A stretch of DNA of 64,000 nucleotides, from contig OY970367.1 in assembly GCA_963718635.1 (NCBI GenBank), forward strand, positions 4,154,001 to 4,218,000. Reading direction: 5' to 3'. The position numbers and the translations under genes are program-made. Shown one piece after another: positions 28,701 to 36,165 of the stretch. The stretch comes from JAIOQJ01 sp963718635. Its GTDB lineage: Bacteria; Planctomycetota; Planctomycetia; Gemmatales; Gemmataceae. The first letter of the stretch is position 1; every line of letters starts with the position of its first letter. The notes below the pieces were generated by a model. That model made no database searches. It was not told where the DNA came from and saw nothing but the letters and a program-made list of their open reading frames with translations.

Positions 28701-29174
28701 CTGGCTGGCCTGTACGAAAGTTGGTCGCTGCCGATGGCGGTCATTCTGGTAGTCCCACTCTGCCTTTCTAGTGCGCTCGCGGGCGTCTTTATTGCCCACA
28801 TGGATCTCAACATCTTCGTACAGGTTGGCTTCGTGGTTCTCGTCGGCTTGGCGGCCAAGAATGCCATTCTCGTCGTCGAGTTCGCTCACGATCGGGAAAT
28901 GGACGGCGCGACAACTTTCGATGCCGCCGTCGAAGCCGCCACCGTCCGCTTACGGCCGATTATCATGACATCTTTTGCCTTCGTGCTCGGCATGGCGCCC
29001 CTCGTGGTCGCCACCGGCGCCGGCGCTGAAATGCGCCGAAACCTCGGCACTGCCGTCTTCGCCGGCATGATCGGCGTCACCCTCTTCGGCATCTTCCTGA
29101 CCCCTGTCTTCTACTACTTCATCCGACGACTCAGCGGACCACTGCCGGCGGCGGCGACGCCGAAAGCGGAGTAG
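25752..29174 (+). CDS. RND (HAE1/AcrB-type) efflux pump with an added membrane segment
   Basis: A 1140-residue proton-driven drug efflux pump. Family markers are FIDRPILAWVISIVIVLIGA at the N-terminus, the proton-relay aspartates in GIVVDDSIVVLENIER (transmembrane helix 4) and the lysine in GLAAKNAILVVEFAHD (helix 10). The length exceeds the usual ~1040-1060 because about 85 residues are inserted after helix 6. That insert holds two extra hydrophobic stretches, WWGFGLLGGFLTVWLLEPYF and FAALLALFLPGLIAGCVLGW. It is paired with the adaptor gene upstream. It should form a trimer in the inner membrane. Confidence 0.92.
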   Translation: MLARFFIDRPILAWVISIVIVLIGAIAYKFLPIAQYPQITPPVVRVSAIYPGASAAVVADTVAAPIEQQVNGVEGMMYMSSQSSNDGSYSLDVTFELGTDLNMAQVLVQNRVAIAQPQLPDVLKATGVTVKKRSPDILLVVNLYSEDDPATGKPYFDRLYLSNFATIQLLDPLARLEGVGDIFTFGGQDYSMRVWLNPDKLAARNLSAGDVATALREQNVQVAAGQIGQAPVPRGQEFQYNLSALGRLVDPEQFGNIVLNTGSSGEVLYLRDVGRIELGARSQDQTLALDGRPSVGLAIFQLPGSNALDTADGVKAKMREFQQANRLPKGLKYEIAYDTTPYIRESVDEVIRTLIIAVILVAIVVLLFLQDWKSLLLPLIDISVSLIGTFAILKLMGFSLNNLTLFGLVLAIGIVVDDSIVVLENIERWLDKGLPVREATIKAMSEITGPIMAITLVLSSVFLPSALLTGITGQFFRQFALTISAAMIISAINAMTMTPARAASIFANRKPGQHGDQGKEAFPWWGFGLLGGFLTVWLLEPYFAAAPHAGADNAASEGFWGSIKHFAALLALFLPGLIAGCVLGWFIIGRVNQAFGKLFHGFNWLFGRATELYGKAVARLLRLTVVALAIYLGMLAITAFGFTQVPAGFIPAQDKGRLIVNVQLPDSASLERTEEVMAHVQRIASKIPGVAHTLGNPGRSFVLNAIGSNLGSMFVTLKPFNERHGDALYADAIARKLRERCREEIPGAIINVFGAPAVDGLGNAGGFKMMVETIGQANFGRLQGQADNLVAKGNKEPGLIGLFNGFRANTPQIYADVDRVQCKTMGVKLDDVFATLQIYLGGYYVNDFNRFGRTWQVNIQADGAFRTDIETAKQLKVRNANGDMVPLGALVRFQPIVGPLTVTRYNQFPAATITGAALPGMSDGDVIATMERLAAQELPHNMTYEWTELSYLQKQAGKLNSFKDLQQNPYSAFVLGSILVFFVLAGLYESWSLPMAVILVVPLCLSSALAGVFIAHMDLNIFVQVGFVVLVGLAAKNAILVVEFAHDREMDGATTFDAAVEAATVRLRPIIMTSFAFVLGMAPLVVATGAGAEMRRNLGTAVFAGMIGVTLFGIFLTPVFYYFIRRLSGPLPAAATPKAE

Positions 29175-29297
29175 GGGCATTGACGCCACTGTGAACTTTC
29201 GCACCGGGGGCGGGGGCAGCGGCAACGCTGTTCTTGAAAGTATTCGTCACGCTCCGCATGGCAAAACACGCACAAAATACGCCAACGTCGGACTATA

Positions 29298-29402
29298 TTA
29301 GGCGACCTGAGCCTCAGCACTATAATAGGAATGCAGCAACTCCAACAAGCCAAGACGATGCAGATACTGAAGCGACGAAGTGTCGGCGATCACGTCAGGC
29401 AT
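29298..29402 (-). pseudogene. Truncated DUF3368-type PIN toxin (34 residues)
   Basis: The ATG at 29402 overlaps the stop of the UPF0175 gene. It reads MPDVIADTSSLQYLHRLGLL followed by ELLHSYYSAEAQVA and a stop at 29298. The first part is the recognisable start of a DUF3368/PIN-like toxin (active-site Asp in IADTS). The family is about 150 residues, and no continuation is visible in any frame downstream, so the 3-prime part has been lost. Confidence 0.72.
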
Positions 29403-29646
29403 TCCGCAGTTCTTCCCTGAGTTCTACTTCTGATTGGCGGAACGCTAGAACGCCGTAGTCGCCGAGACGCTGTAAGAATGCCGGTTTCGGAATACCGGCG
29501 AATTCCGCAGCCGCACCGGAGGAGAGCCGACCCATTTCGTAAAGCTTGACAGCAGCCAACATTTGGACTTCGTCCGCCGCGCATTCGGCAGGAACATTCA
29601 AAGCGCTCAGGCTTCCATCCGGAACGGAGACGGCTAAATCGAACAT
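29395..29646 (-). CDS. UPF0175 family antitoxin-like protein
   Basis: This 83-residue protein has the UPF0175 pattern: MLAAVKLYEMGRLSSGAAAE followed by FAGIPKPAFLQRLGDYGV and ELREEL. It is a ribbon/helix-turn-helix-like DNA binder that pairs with DUF3368 toxins. A longer open frame to 29844 runs through the tRNA-Lys gene (APLAQLAEQL type read-through) and is not real; the ATG at 29646 has GGAG upstream. Its partner toxin is cut to 34 residues, so this may be an orphan antitoxin. Confidence 0.82.
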   Translation of the reverse strand: MFDLAVSVPDGSLSALNVPAECAADEVQMLAAVKLYEMGRLSSGAAAEFAGIPKPAFLQRLGDYGVLAFRQSEVELREELRNA

Positions 29647-29732
29647 AGAAGCTCCGCGTTTTGTAGCGGTTGCTGGAATTGCCGAGCGGTTCAGAGAAGC
29701 GGCAACTGTCAAAAAATGCGGCTGTTGCAAAC

Positions 29733-29805
<73 letters not shown>

Positions 29806-30025
29806 CGAATATCTATTGATAGCGGACCGGGAAAAAGGCTTCAAGGGCTTATCGGCTATTCATTGAGCGTTTCTGTAGCGGAAGGTTCGCGCCTGCAGCG
29901 CAATCTCCAGTCGCTTATGCTCCTGGCTCGCCCGTTTCGCCGGCAATTGGGTCAAATCGCTGCATGGCTACTAGAATCATCAGGAGCGACTTATGTTTAA
30001 CCCCCCGAGCCCCTGAGGATGGAAC

Positions 30026-31426
30026 ATGCAAGCGGCTTTGGATTGGTTGCAGCAGCATCACGAAGAGATCGTACACGACCTGGCCGATCTCGTGGCTGTG
30101 CCGAGCATCAGCACGGATGGCGAACACACGACCGAGATCGAACGGACGGCCGCGCTCACTTGCCAGCAGATGCGCGCGGCAGGCTTGCAAAAGGTGGAAG
30201 TCCTGCGCGTGGGCGGGTCGTTGCCCTACGCCTATGGCGAATGGCTCGACGCGCCCGGCAAGCCAACGGTATTCCTTTATGCTCATCACGATGTGCAGCC
30301 GATCAACTTTGCCGAGCAGTGGCTGAACGATCCCTGGCATCTGACGCGTCGCGATGGAAGGCTCTATGGCCGAGGCGCCGCCGACGACAAAGGCGCGATC
30401 TCGGCCCAGCTTGGTGCAATTTCCGCGTACATGAAGACGGCGGGCGAGCTGCCGGTTAACGTAAAGATGCTCGTCGAAGGGGAAGAGGAAGTTGGCTCGC
30501 GCAATCTGCTCGCTTTCTTCGAACGCCATAAGGAGCGGTTGAAATCGGATGTCATTGTCGTCTGCGATACGGAGAATATCGAAGTCGGCATCCCCTGCAT
30601 CACCTATTCGCTTCGCGGCATTGTGACGGCTCTCGTCGAAGTGCAGAGCGCCACCATCCCGGTTCATAGCGGCATGGGGGGCGGGGCGCTGCCCGATGCG
30701 GCCATAGCGCTAAATGCCGTTCTCGCCCGGCTCTACTGGGGCAATGGGCCTCTGCCCATTCCGGGCTATTACGAGCGCGTGCGCAAGCTAACCGCTGCCG
30801 AGCGGGCCGCCTTCCGCGAGTTGCCCGACGATGAAGTGAAGTTGCGCAAAGATTGCGGCATTCTGCCTCAGGCGAGGTTTGCTTCGGAAGAAGGTTTTTC
30901 GCCGTACGAACAGACGTGGCGCCGGCCGGCCGTTACTGTCATCGCTCAGGAAGCCAGTTCCATCAAAGGGGCTTCCAATCAGGTGTTGCCGAAGGCGTCG
31001 GCCATCGTCAGTTGCCGTATCGTGCCGGATCAGGATCCGAAAGAAGTCTTTGCGCAATTGCAGGCCTATCTCGTGAAAGATCCGCCGTGGGGTGTGAAAG
31101 TTACGGTCAAGGAAGCGGGCGCGCCCGTCGATTGGTGGATGACCGACCCTAACGGGCCGGCCTTCGAAGCGGCTTTGACAGCGTTGCGCAAGGGCTTCGG
31201 CAAAGAGCCGATCGCCATCGGCTGCGGCGGAACCATTGGTTTCGTAGGGCCATTGGCCGAGCTGTTTGGCGGTGCGCCCGCTTTGCTGCTCGGCATCGAA
31301 GATCCGGCGAGCAATGCGCATGCACCCAATGAAAGTCTGCACGAAGGCGACTTCAAGAAACTGATGGCTTCGCTCGTCGGCCTGTTCGACAACTTGGCGA
31401 AGAGCCCGATGGCGAAGCGAGCGTAG
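30026..31426 (+). CDS. M20 family metallopeptidase (dipeptidase-like)
   Basis: A 466-residue di-zinc peptidase. Metal and catalytic residues: YAHHDVQP (His and catalytic Asp), RGAADDKGAI (bridging Asp), EGEEEVGS (catalytic Glu and metal Glu), CDTEN (Asp) and the C-terminal His in ASNAHAPNESL. A dimerisation lid domain lies between residues ~190 and 330. It belongs to the group that cleaves dipeptides or short peptides; the substrate is not determined. No signal peptide. A GAGGATGGA site precedes the ATG. Monocistronic as far as can be seen. Confidence 0.9.
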   Translation: MQAALDWLQQHHEEIVHDLADLVAVPSISTDGEHTTEIERTAALTCQQMRAAGLQKVEVLRVGGSLPYAYGEWLDAPGKPTVFLYAHHDVQPINFAEQWLNDPWHLTRRDGRLYGRGAADDKGAISAQLGAISAYMKTAGELPVNVKMLVEGEEEVGSRNLLAFFERHKERLKSDVIVVCDTENIEVGIPCITYSLRGIVTALVEVQSATIPVHSGMGGGALPDAAIALNAVLARLYWGNGPLPIPGYYERVRKLTAAERAAFRELPDDEVKLRKDCGILPQARFASEEGFSPYEQTWRRPAVTVIAQEASSIKGASNQVLPKASAIVSCRIVPDQDPKEVFAQLQAYLVKDPPWGVKVTVKEAGAPVDWWMTDPNGPAFEAALTALRKGFGKEPIAIGCGGTIGFVGPLAELFGGAPALLLGIEDPASNAHAPNESLHEGDFKKLMASLVGLFDNLAKSPMAKRA

Positions 31427-31459
31427 GTGGATTGATGAACCAGGTGCGAGCGCGGTTTT

Positions 31460-31588
31460 ACCCTCCCCCCGGCTTTGCAGGGGGAGGGCAGAGTGGGGGC
31501 AGAGCGGCTCTGCCCGTGAATAAGTGTCGCGACACTTGCAGGCCCTTCCCCCCACCCTGCCCTCCCCCCGCAAAGCCGGGGGAGGGTG
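31460..31588. repeat. GC-rich inverted repeat, CCCTCCCCCCGGCTTTGC family
   Basis: Arms near 31460-31491 and 31558-31588 pair around a loop containing GTGTCGCGACAC. It lies between the peptidase stop and the TrhO gene and may separate their transcripts. Confidence 0.75.
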
Positions 31589-31689
31589 GAGAGGGCGAGG
31601 GTTTCGATTTGCCTAAATCGGTTGGCGCCGCTCGCTGGCAAATCGCGATCAAAAGTGGAAAAGCTCGGCTCGCCTAAGAAATTCATCGA

Positions 31690-32814
31690 ATGCTCCCTAT
31701 CGTCAATATTGCCGCTTATCGATTTACGCCGTTGGCCGATCTGAAGCAGCGGCGCGCTCACTTACTGGCCCGCTGCCAGGAGTGGAATCTGCGAGGGACG
31801 ATCCTGCTGAGCGAAGAAGGGATCAACCTCTTTGTCGCCGGGTTTCAAGCGGGCATTGATTTGTTGTTGACCGAGCTGCGTGGCATTCCCGGCTTGGCGG
31901 ATTTACAGCCCAAAATCAGCAGCAGCGCAAGCCAGCCGTTCGCACGGATGTTGGTCAAAATCAAAAAGGAGATCATCGCCTTTGGCGTGGAAGGGATCGA
32001 CCCTTTCAAAAGGCCAACGCCTAAGTTGGAAAGCCGGCAGTTGAAGCAATGGATGGATGAAGGCAGACCGCTTACGCTGCTCGATACCCGCAACAATTAC
32101 GAGGTAAAACTCGGCACCTTTAAAAACGCTCTGCCTGTGGGGGTCGATCATTTTCGCGAGTTTCCGGATGCCGTGCTCCGCTTGCCCGAACGGTTGAAAG
32201 AAGAGCCGTTGGTGATCTTCTGCACGGGGGGCATCCGCTGTGAAAAGGCCGGGCCTTATCTGGAACGTGAAGGGTTTAAGAACGTTTATCAGCTAGATGG
32301 CGGCATCCTGAAATACTTCGAAGAGTGCGGCGGCGACCATTACACCGGGGAGTGTTTCGTCTTCGATCAACGCGTCGGCCTTGACCCTGGATTAAAAGAA
32401 ACCCCGGCTGTGCAGTGCTTTGTCTGCCTGACGCCGCTCGGGGTCGAAGAGCAGAGCGATCCCCGTTATGTGATCGGCCAATCATGTCCTGCTTGCTTTA
32501 AGTCGAGTGCAGAGCAGATGGAGCGCACTCTTGCCGAGAGACATCGGGCTATTGCTGCGGCCATTACCCCACTGCCGGGAAGCGTGCCGGCGGATCATTA
32601 TCGGCCGATCAAAGTGCGAGCGCCCTACGATGGAAAGCCCTTGTTGCAGTTTCTCAGCGAGCACTTAAAGCATGTGCCTGCGGAGACGTGGCGGCTTCTC
32701 TGCGAACAGGGCCGAATACGGGATGAAGCCTATGCAAGCGCAGGGGCCGAACGAATCGTCCGCGCGGGCGAGCGCTACTTCCGGCTGACGCCGCGGCGCT
32801 CGAGCCGGATGTGA
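31690..32814 (+). CDS. trhO: tRNA U34 hydroxylase TrhO (rhodanese type) with trailing S4-like segment
   Basis: Residues 1-~90 are the N-terminal alpha/beta domain and ~115-225 the rhodanese domain with active-site cysteine in VIFCTGGIRCEKAGPYL. Next comes a Cys-rich zinc-like part (CFVCLTPL, SCPACF). This is the YceA/TrhO family, which installs 5-hydroxyuridine at tRNA position 34. At 374 residues it is longer than usual: the last ~70 (LLQFLSEHLKHVPAETWRLL, then CEQGRIRDEAYAS and IVRAGERYF) look like an S4 RNA-binding domain. The following RluA-type gene starts within the stop codon (GTGA overlap) and has no S4 of its own. The two may be one fused enzyme split by a single base, or a coupled pair. 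Confidence 0.85.
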   Translation: MLPIVNIAAYRFTPLADLKQRRAHLLARCQEWNLRGTILLSEEGINLFVAGFQAGIDLLLTELRGIPGLADLQPKISSSASQPFARMLVKIKKEIIAFGVEGIDPFKRPTPKLESRQLKQWMDEGRPLTLLDTRNNYEVKLGTFKNALPVGVDHFREFPDAVLRLPERLKEEPLVIFCTGGIRCEKAGPYLEREGFKNVYQLDGGILKYFEECGGDHYTGECFVFDQRVGLDPGLKETPAVQCFVCLTPLGVEEQSDPRYVIGQSCPACFKSSAEQMERTLAERHRAIAAAITPLPGSVPADHYRPIKVRAPYDGKPLLQFLSEHLKHVPAETWRLLCEQGRIRDEAYASAGAERIVRAGERYFRLTPRRSSRM

Positions 32815-33524
32815 ATGCAGCGATTCGGATCCTGCACGAAGATGAGGCAATTATCGTGATCGATAAACCAGCGCCGCTGCCAATGCACCCATGCGGGCGC
32901 TTTGACCGCAACACCTTGCAATCGATCTTGAATACGGTCTATCGCCCGCAGTGTCCGCGCCCGGCCCATCGTCTCGATGCGAATACGACCGGAGTGATTG
33001 TGTTGACACGGTCGAAAAAATTCGCGGCCGCGCTTCAAGCGCAGTTCACTCGTTGCGAAGTTGAAAAAGTTTATCTGGCACGGGTGCGAGGCCATCCGGC
33101 GACTGATATGTTCAGCAACGATCAACCGATCAGTGTGGACGCTGGCGATCTCGGCTCGCGCACCATAGACGCGGAAGGCCAAGCCGCCCGCACGGATTTT
33201 CGCGTGCTGAAGCGTTGCACAGATGGTACAACCTTGATGGAAGTTCGCCCCTTAACCGGGCGGACCAATCAAATCCGCGTCCACCTTTGGCAACTTGGCT
33301 GGCCCGTCGTCGGCGACTCGACTTATCTTCCGGACCAGCGCCTGGGCGATACACAGACGCACTCAGTTGATGCGCCTCCACTGTGCTTACACGCCTGGCG
33401 AATCCAGTTTCAGCACCCGCTTTCGATGCATCGTGTTGCATTCGAAGCACCAACGCCTGCGTGGGCGTGCAACTCGTTCCCAGGCTCTGCCTGGGGACGG
33501 GCCGTCGAGGCTCTGCCTCGATGA
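32811..33524 (+). CDS. RluA-type pseudouridine synthase catalytic domain
   Basis: A 237-residue protein starting at GTG 32811. It shows the RluA family signature with catalytic Asp, HRLDANTTGVIV, plus EKVYLARVRG and RPLTGRTNQIRVHLWQLG. It begins directly at the ILHEDEAIIVIDKPAPLPMH strand with no S4 domain, which seems to sit at the end of the preceding TrhO frame. Target RNA is unknown. The last ~18 residues (CNSFPGSAWGRAVEALPR) are encoded by an inverted-repeat element and are not part of the fold. Confidence 0.85.
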   Translation: MNAAIRILHEDEAIIVIDKPAPLPMHPCGRFDRNTLQSILNTVYRPQCPRPAHRLDANTTGVIVLTRSKKFAAALQAQFTRCEVEKVYLARVRGHPATDMFSNDQPISVDAGDLGSRTIDAEGQAARTDFRVLKRCTDGTTLMEVRPLTGRTNQIRVHLWQLGWPVVGDSTYLPDQRLGDTQTHSVDAPPLCLHAWRIQFQHPLSMHRVAFEAPTPAWACNSFPGSAWGRAVEALPR

Positions 33525-33617
33525 CCGGTTACTTTGCGAGTAGGGCGTCACTGCGAACAACCAGCGCCGCGAGGCAGAGCCTCGACGACCCGTCCCCAGG
33601 CAGAGCCTGGGAACGAG
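33474..33617. repeat. Long inverted repeat overlapping the end of the pseudouridine synthase gene
   Basis: Arms 33474-33521 and 33570-33617 (CTCGTTCCCAGGCTCTGCCT and inverse) pair over about 48 bases. The first arm supplies the last codons and the stop of the upstream gene. It is a dispersed hairpin-type element. Confidence 0.85.
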
Positions 33618-33655
33618 CGATTTCGTGCAAGGCTCTTCAATTCCCCTGCGCACAC

Positions 33656-35587
33656 TCACTTCGGCAGCAAGCCCTGTGTCTCCAACAGTGCTGTCAAAGC
33701 TTGAAAATCGCTCGCGAATACATCGCGTTGCACCACGCCGCCGGGGGCGCGTAGGGCGGAGAATTCACGGCTCAAGGCAGCGGGAGCTTTTGCTAAGCCT
33801 TTGAGCAAATCATCGACGGTGATGCCGATTTCCGCCGCCGCCAGTTTCAGATCGACAGCATTTTCATAACGCAGCGAAAGAGCCTCGATCGGCTCGGGGC
33901 CGGTAACCTTCGCTCCACATGCTTCCACTGCTTTTTTGAAGCGCCCGGCATCGTCGTGCAATAATGTTTCAAACTCTTCTTTGACCGGGTACAACCGCTT
34001 CACCAAGGCAACTTCGTCCAACGAATAGCTCTCGGTGTTTTTCAGGACGGCATCGCGTATCTGGTCGTTTTTATCGATCATCCCTTGATAATGGCACGAC
34101 ATGCACGATATGCCATTCACGACGGCACGGTCTTTCTGCTTCGGATCGCTGACGATGTTGAGCGGTCCTTTGTCGATACGATTTCCCTTGGAATCAATCA
34201 GCATGTAGGCCTGCAATTTATTGGGCAGGTTGAAAATGATTTCGCCGCCATCCTGCTGAAAGAGATTCGGAGCATCGCCTGGGCCGAGCGGGTGTTGAAA
34301 GAGGTTTTTTTTATCCAGATTATTAGCGAAGTCATAGCTTCGCCAATAGGCGCCAAAGCCTGTGCGGTGCCTTTCGAGCAGCCTGTTGTTTTGCGACACG
34401 CCGGAGCCGTTGAAACCGGCACGGTGGACGAGTTCTTTGCGAATGTCCTCACCCGAATCGATGCGCAACTCTTTTTCGAGATCGCGGTCGTTGGTCGGCA
34501 TTTTCAGAATGGTATGGTAGAGCGGCGGCCGAGAGGCGGTGTTCACAAACCAGTCGCCGCGCACCACAGGGTGAGCGGTCTGCGTCATCTCATATGTCTC
34601 TTTGGCCGCCAACGTTTTGTAAGAGACATCAAAGGGGTATTGGGCAACAACGGAATCCCACGTTTTTTCATCCCAGTCATAGTCGTTCAAATTGATGCGC
34701 AAGATAGTCTGAGCCGGGTCGATTGGCTTCGGCGGCACAATCTTTCGACCCCACGACAAACTATTTACCAGTTTTGATAACCCCTGGCGAAATCCTTCGA
34801 TATCGGATGCTGCTGCGCCGGCGTTGGCGAAATGCGTCAACGTGAAATAGCGAATGAATTTACGGTCGCGTTCGTCAAACTTGACCAGGTCGTCACGCAT
34901 GAGCTCGAACGACTGGGTCGGGCGAAGAAAATCCGACGGGGATGCGGCGGGTGCGAACGCCGGTGCGCCGGCTTCGATCCACTGTTTCAGCGTTTCAACG
35001 TCGGCGGCATTAGGCCGCTGCGTGATGGCGTTGCCTTCGTCGTCTTCCTCCGGCGGCATCTCTTTTTTGATAATGCGTTGGTAGACTTTAGAGGCTTGTA
35101 GGTTTCCGGGGACAATCTTTTTGGTCGCCAAAAGTCGAGGCTGGTCGATCACAAAGTTGAAGCCGCCATCGCTGCTTCCATCTTGGCCGTGGCAGGGATA
35201 ACAGTTTTTCTGCAAGATAGCTTGGGCTTTGATTGACAGAGCGGGATCGGGCTTTTGCGCAACCCGCGGCAATGGCTTCCCCGCATCGACGGTCGGAGGC
35301 GTGTCGATGAAGGAAGCTTCATCATTATCACCATGGCGCATCAAATGGGAAAGTGCCCAAAGGCCAGGACCGACCGTTATACAGATTAACCCTATCGCAA
35401 TCACGCGCAACACTACCTTTCTGCGGGGCAAAGGTTCTTCTTTGCTCTTTCGAGCCGGCGCCGGTGCAGCATCAAGTGTTAGCAATTCGAGCGAATGGCC
35501 GCATTTGGGACATTTGAGTTTTCGCCCTTCGTGTTCGTCGGCATACTTCAACCGCTTGCGGCAATGTGGACAACGGAAACGATTCAT
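33656..35587 (-). CDS. Membrane-anchored zinc-ribbon / cytochrome c protein, planctomycete type
   Basis: From the ATG at 35587 the protein is 643 residues. It opens with a zinc ribbon (FRCPHCRKRLKYADEHEGRK, then LKCPKCG), then one transmembrane helix (VVLRVIAIGLICITVGPGLW), then an exported part. The first haem site CYPCH lies in ILQKNCYPCHGQDG, a planctomycete cytochrome C domain with the distal Met probably in KKEMPPEE. A second site, CMSCHYQG, lies near residue 500. The long middle region is all-alpha/beta without known motifs. Predicted to hold two haems outside the membrane with a cytosolic zinc ribbon. The function is unknown. Confidence 0.82.
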   Translation of the reverse strand: MNRFRCPHCRKRLKYADEHEGRKLKCPKCGHSLELLTLDAAPAPARKSKEEPLPRRKVVLRVIAIGLICITVGPGLWALSHLMRHGDNDEASFIDTPPTVDAGKPLPRVAQKPDPALSIKAQAILQKNCYPCHGQDGSSDGGFNFVIDQPRLLATKKIVPGNLQASKVYQRIIKKEMPPEEDDEGNAITQRPNAADVETLKQWIEAGAPAFAPAASPSDFLRPTQSFELMRDDLVKFDERDRKFIRYFTLTHFANAGAAASDIEGFRQGLSKLVNSLSWGRKIVPPKPIDPAQTILRINLNDYDWDEKTWDSVVAQYPFDVSYKTLAAKETYEMTQTAHPVVRGDWFVNTASRPPLYHTILKMPTNDRDLEKELRIDSGEDIRKELVHRAGFNGSGVSQNNRLLERHRTGFGAYWRSYDFANNLDKKNLFQHPLGPGDAPNLFQQDGGEIIFNLPNKLQAYMLIDSKGNRIDKGPLNIVSDPKQKDRAVVNGISCMSCHYQGMIDKNDQIRDAVLKNTESYSLDEVALVKRLYPVKEEFETLLHDDAGRFKKAVEACGAKVTGPEPIEALSLRYENAVDLKLAAAEIGITVDDLLKGLAKAPAALSREFSALRAPGGVVQRDVFASDFQALTALLETQGLLPK

Positions 35588-36165
35588 GAGATCCCTCCGT
35601 CTCGGTGCGGCAGATGGCAAGCAAGGTTGAGGCGTGAAGATAGATGATATGAATGCAGCAACTTGCGACAAATTCGTTGAAGAATTCGGGATCGGAGATC
35701 TAGGAGCGCCAGAACGGACCCATGCTGTGCAGATATGGTTTGTTAGTCAGTCACACTAACCCGACGCGTCAGCGAGGTATCCCCCGAAGCGTCAGCGTTA
35801 TTATTGAACGTAGAGCACGTGGACCTCGCTAACGCTTCGGGGTCTACCTCGCTGACGCGTCGGGTTAGTGTGCAATCATCTCACGCTATTTGTGGAACCT
35901 CGCTAACGCTTCCTATCTTAGGCAAATAGTGAAGATACTAAATCTGCATTTCTAACGAATTCTCACTCGATCATCGTCAGGCGCAAAACAGTTCATGGCT
36001 TGCCATTTGCAACAAAACTCATTGAAGGCCCATTAAGCCTATCATTACTTTCCCAGCTTCCCCAGCTTGATCACTCTTCAAAAAGTTTTTGCGCAAAGAG
36101 ATGTTTTGCCAGCGTATATTTGGTAGAGCGATGCCCGTGCTCAGAAGGTCAAGGAGGATCGAACC
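35588..36165. other. Intergenic with CTAACGCTTCGGGG inverted repeat, copy 2
   Basis: Arms beginning CACACTAACCCGACGCGTCA at 35752 and ending CGGGTTAGTGTG at 35872 form a long stem around a ~25-base centre; the family also occurs at 2611-2706. The rest of the gap has no gene signal. Confidence 0.75.

Noticed and set aside
31427..31689. Small ORFs between the peptidase and TrhO genes
   Set aside because: They are translations of the inverted repeat (PPPGFAGGG type) that appear on both strands.
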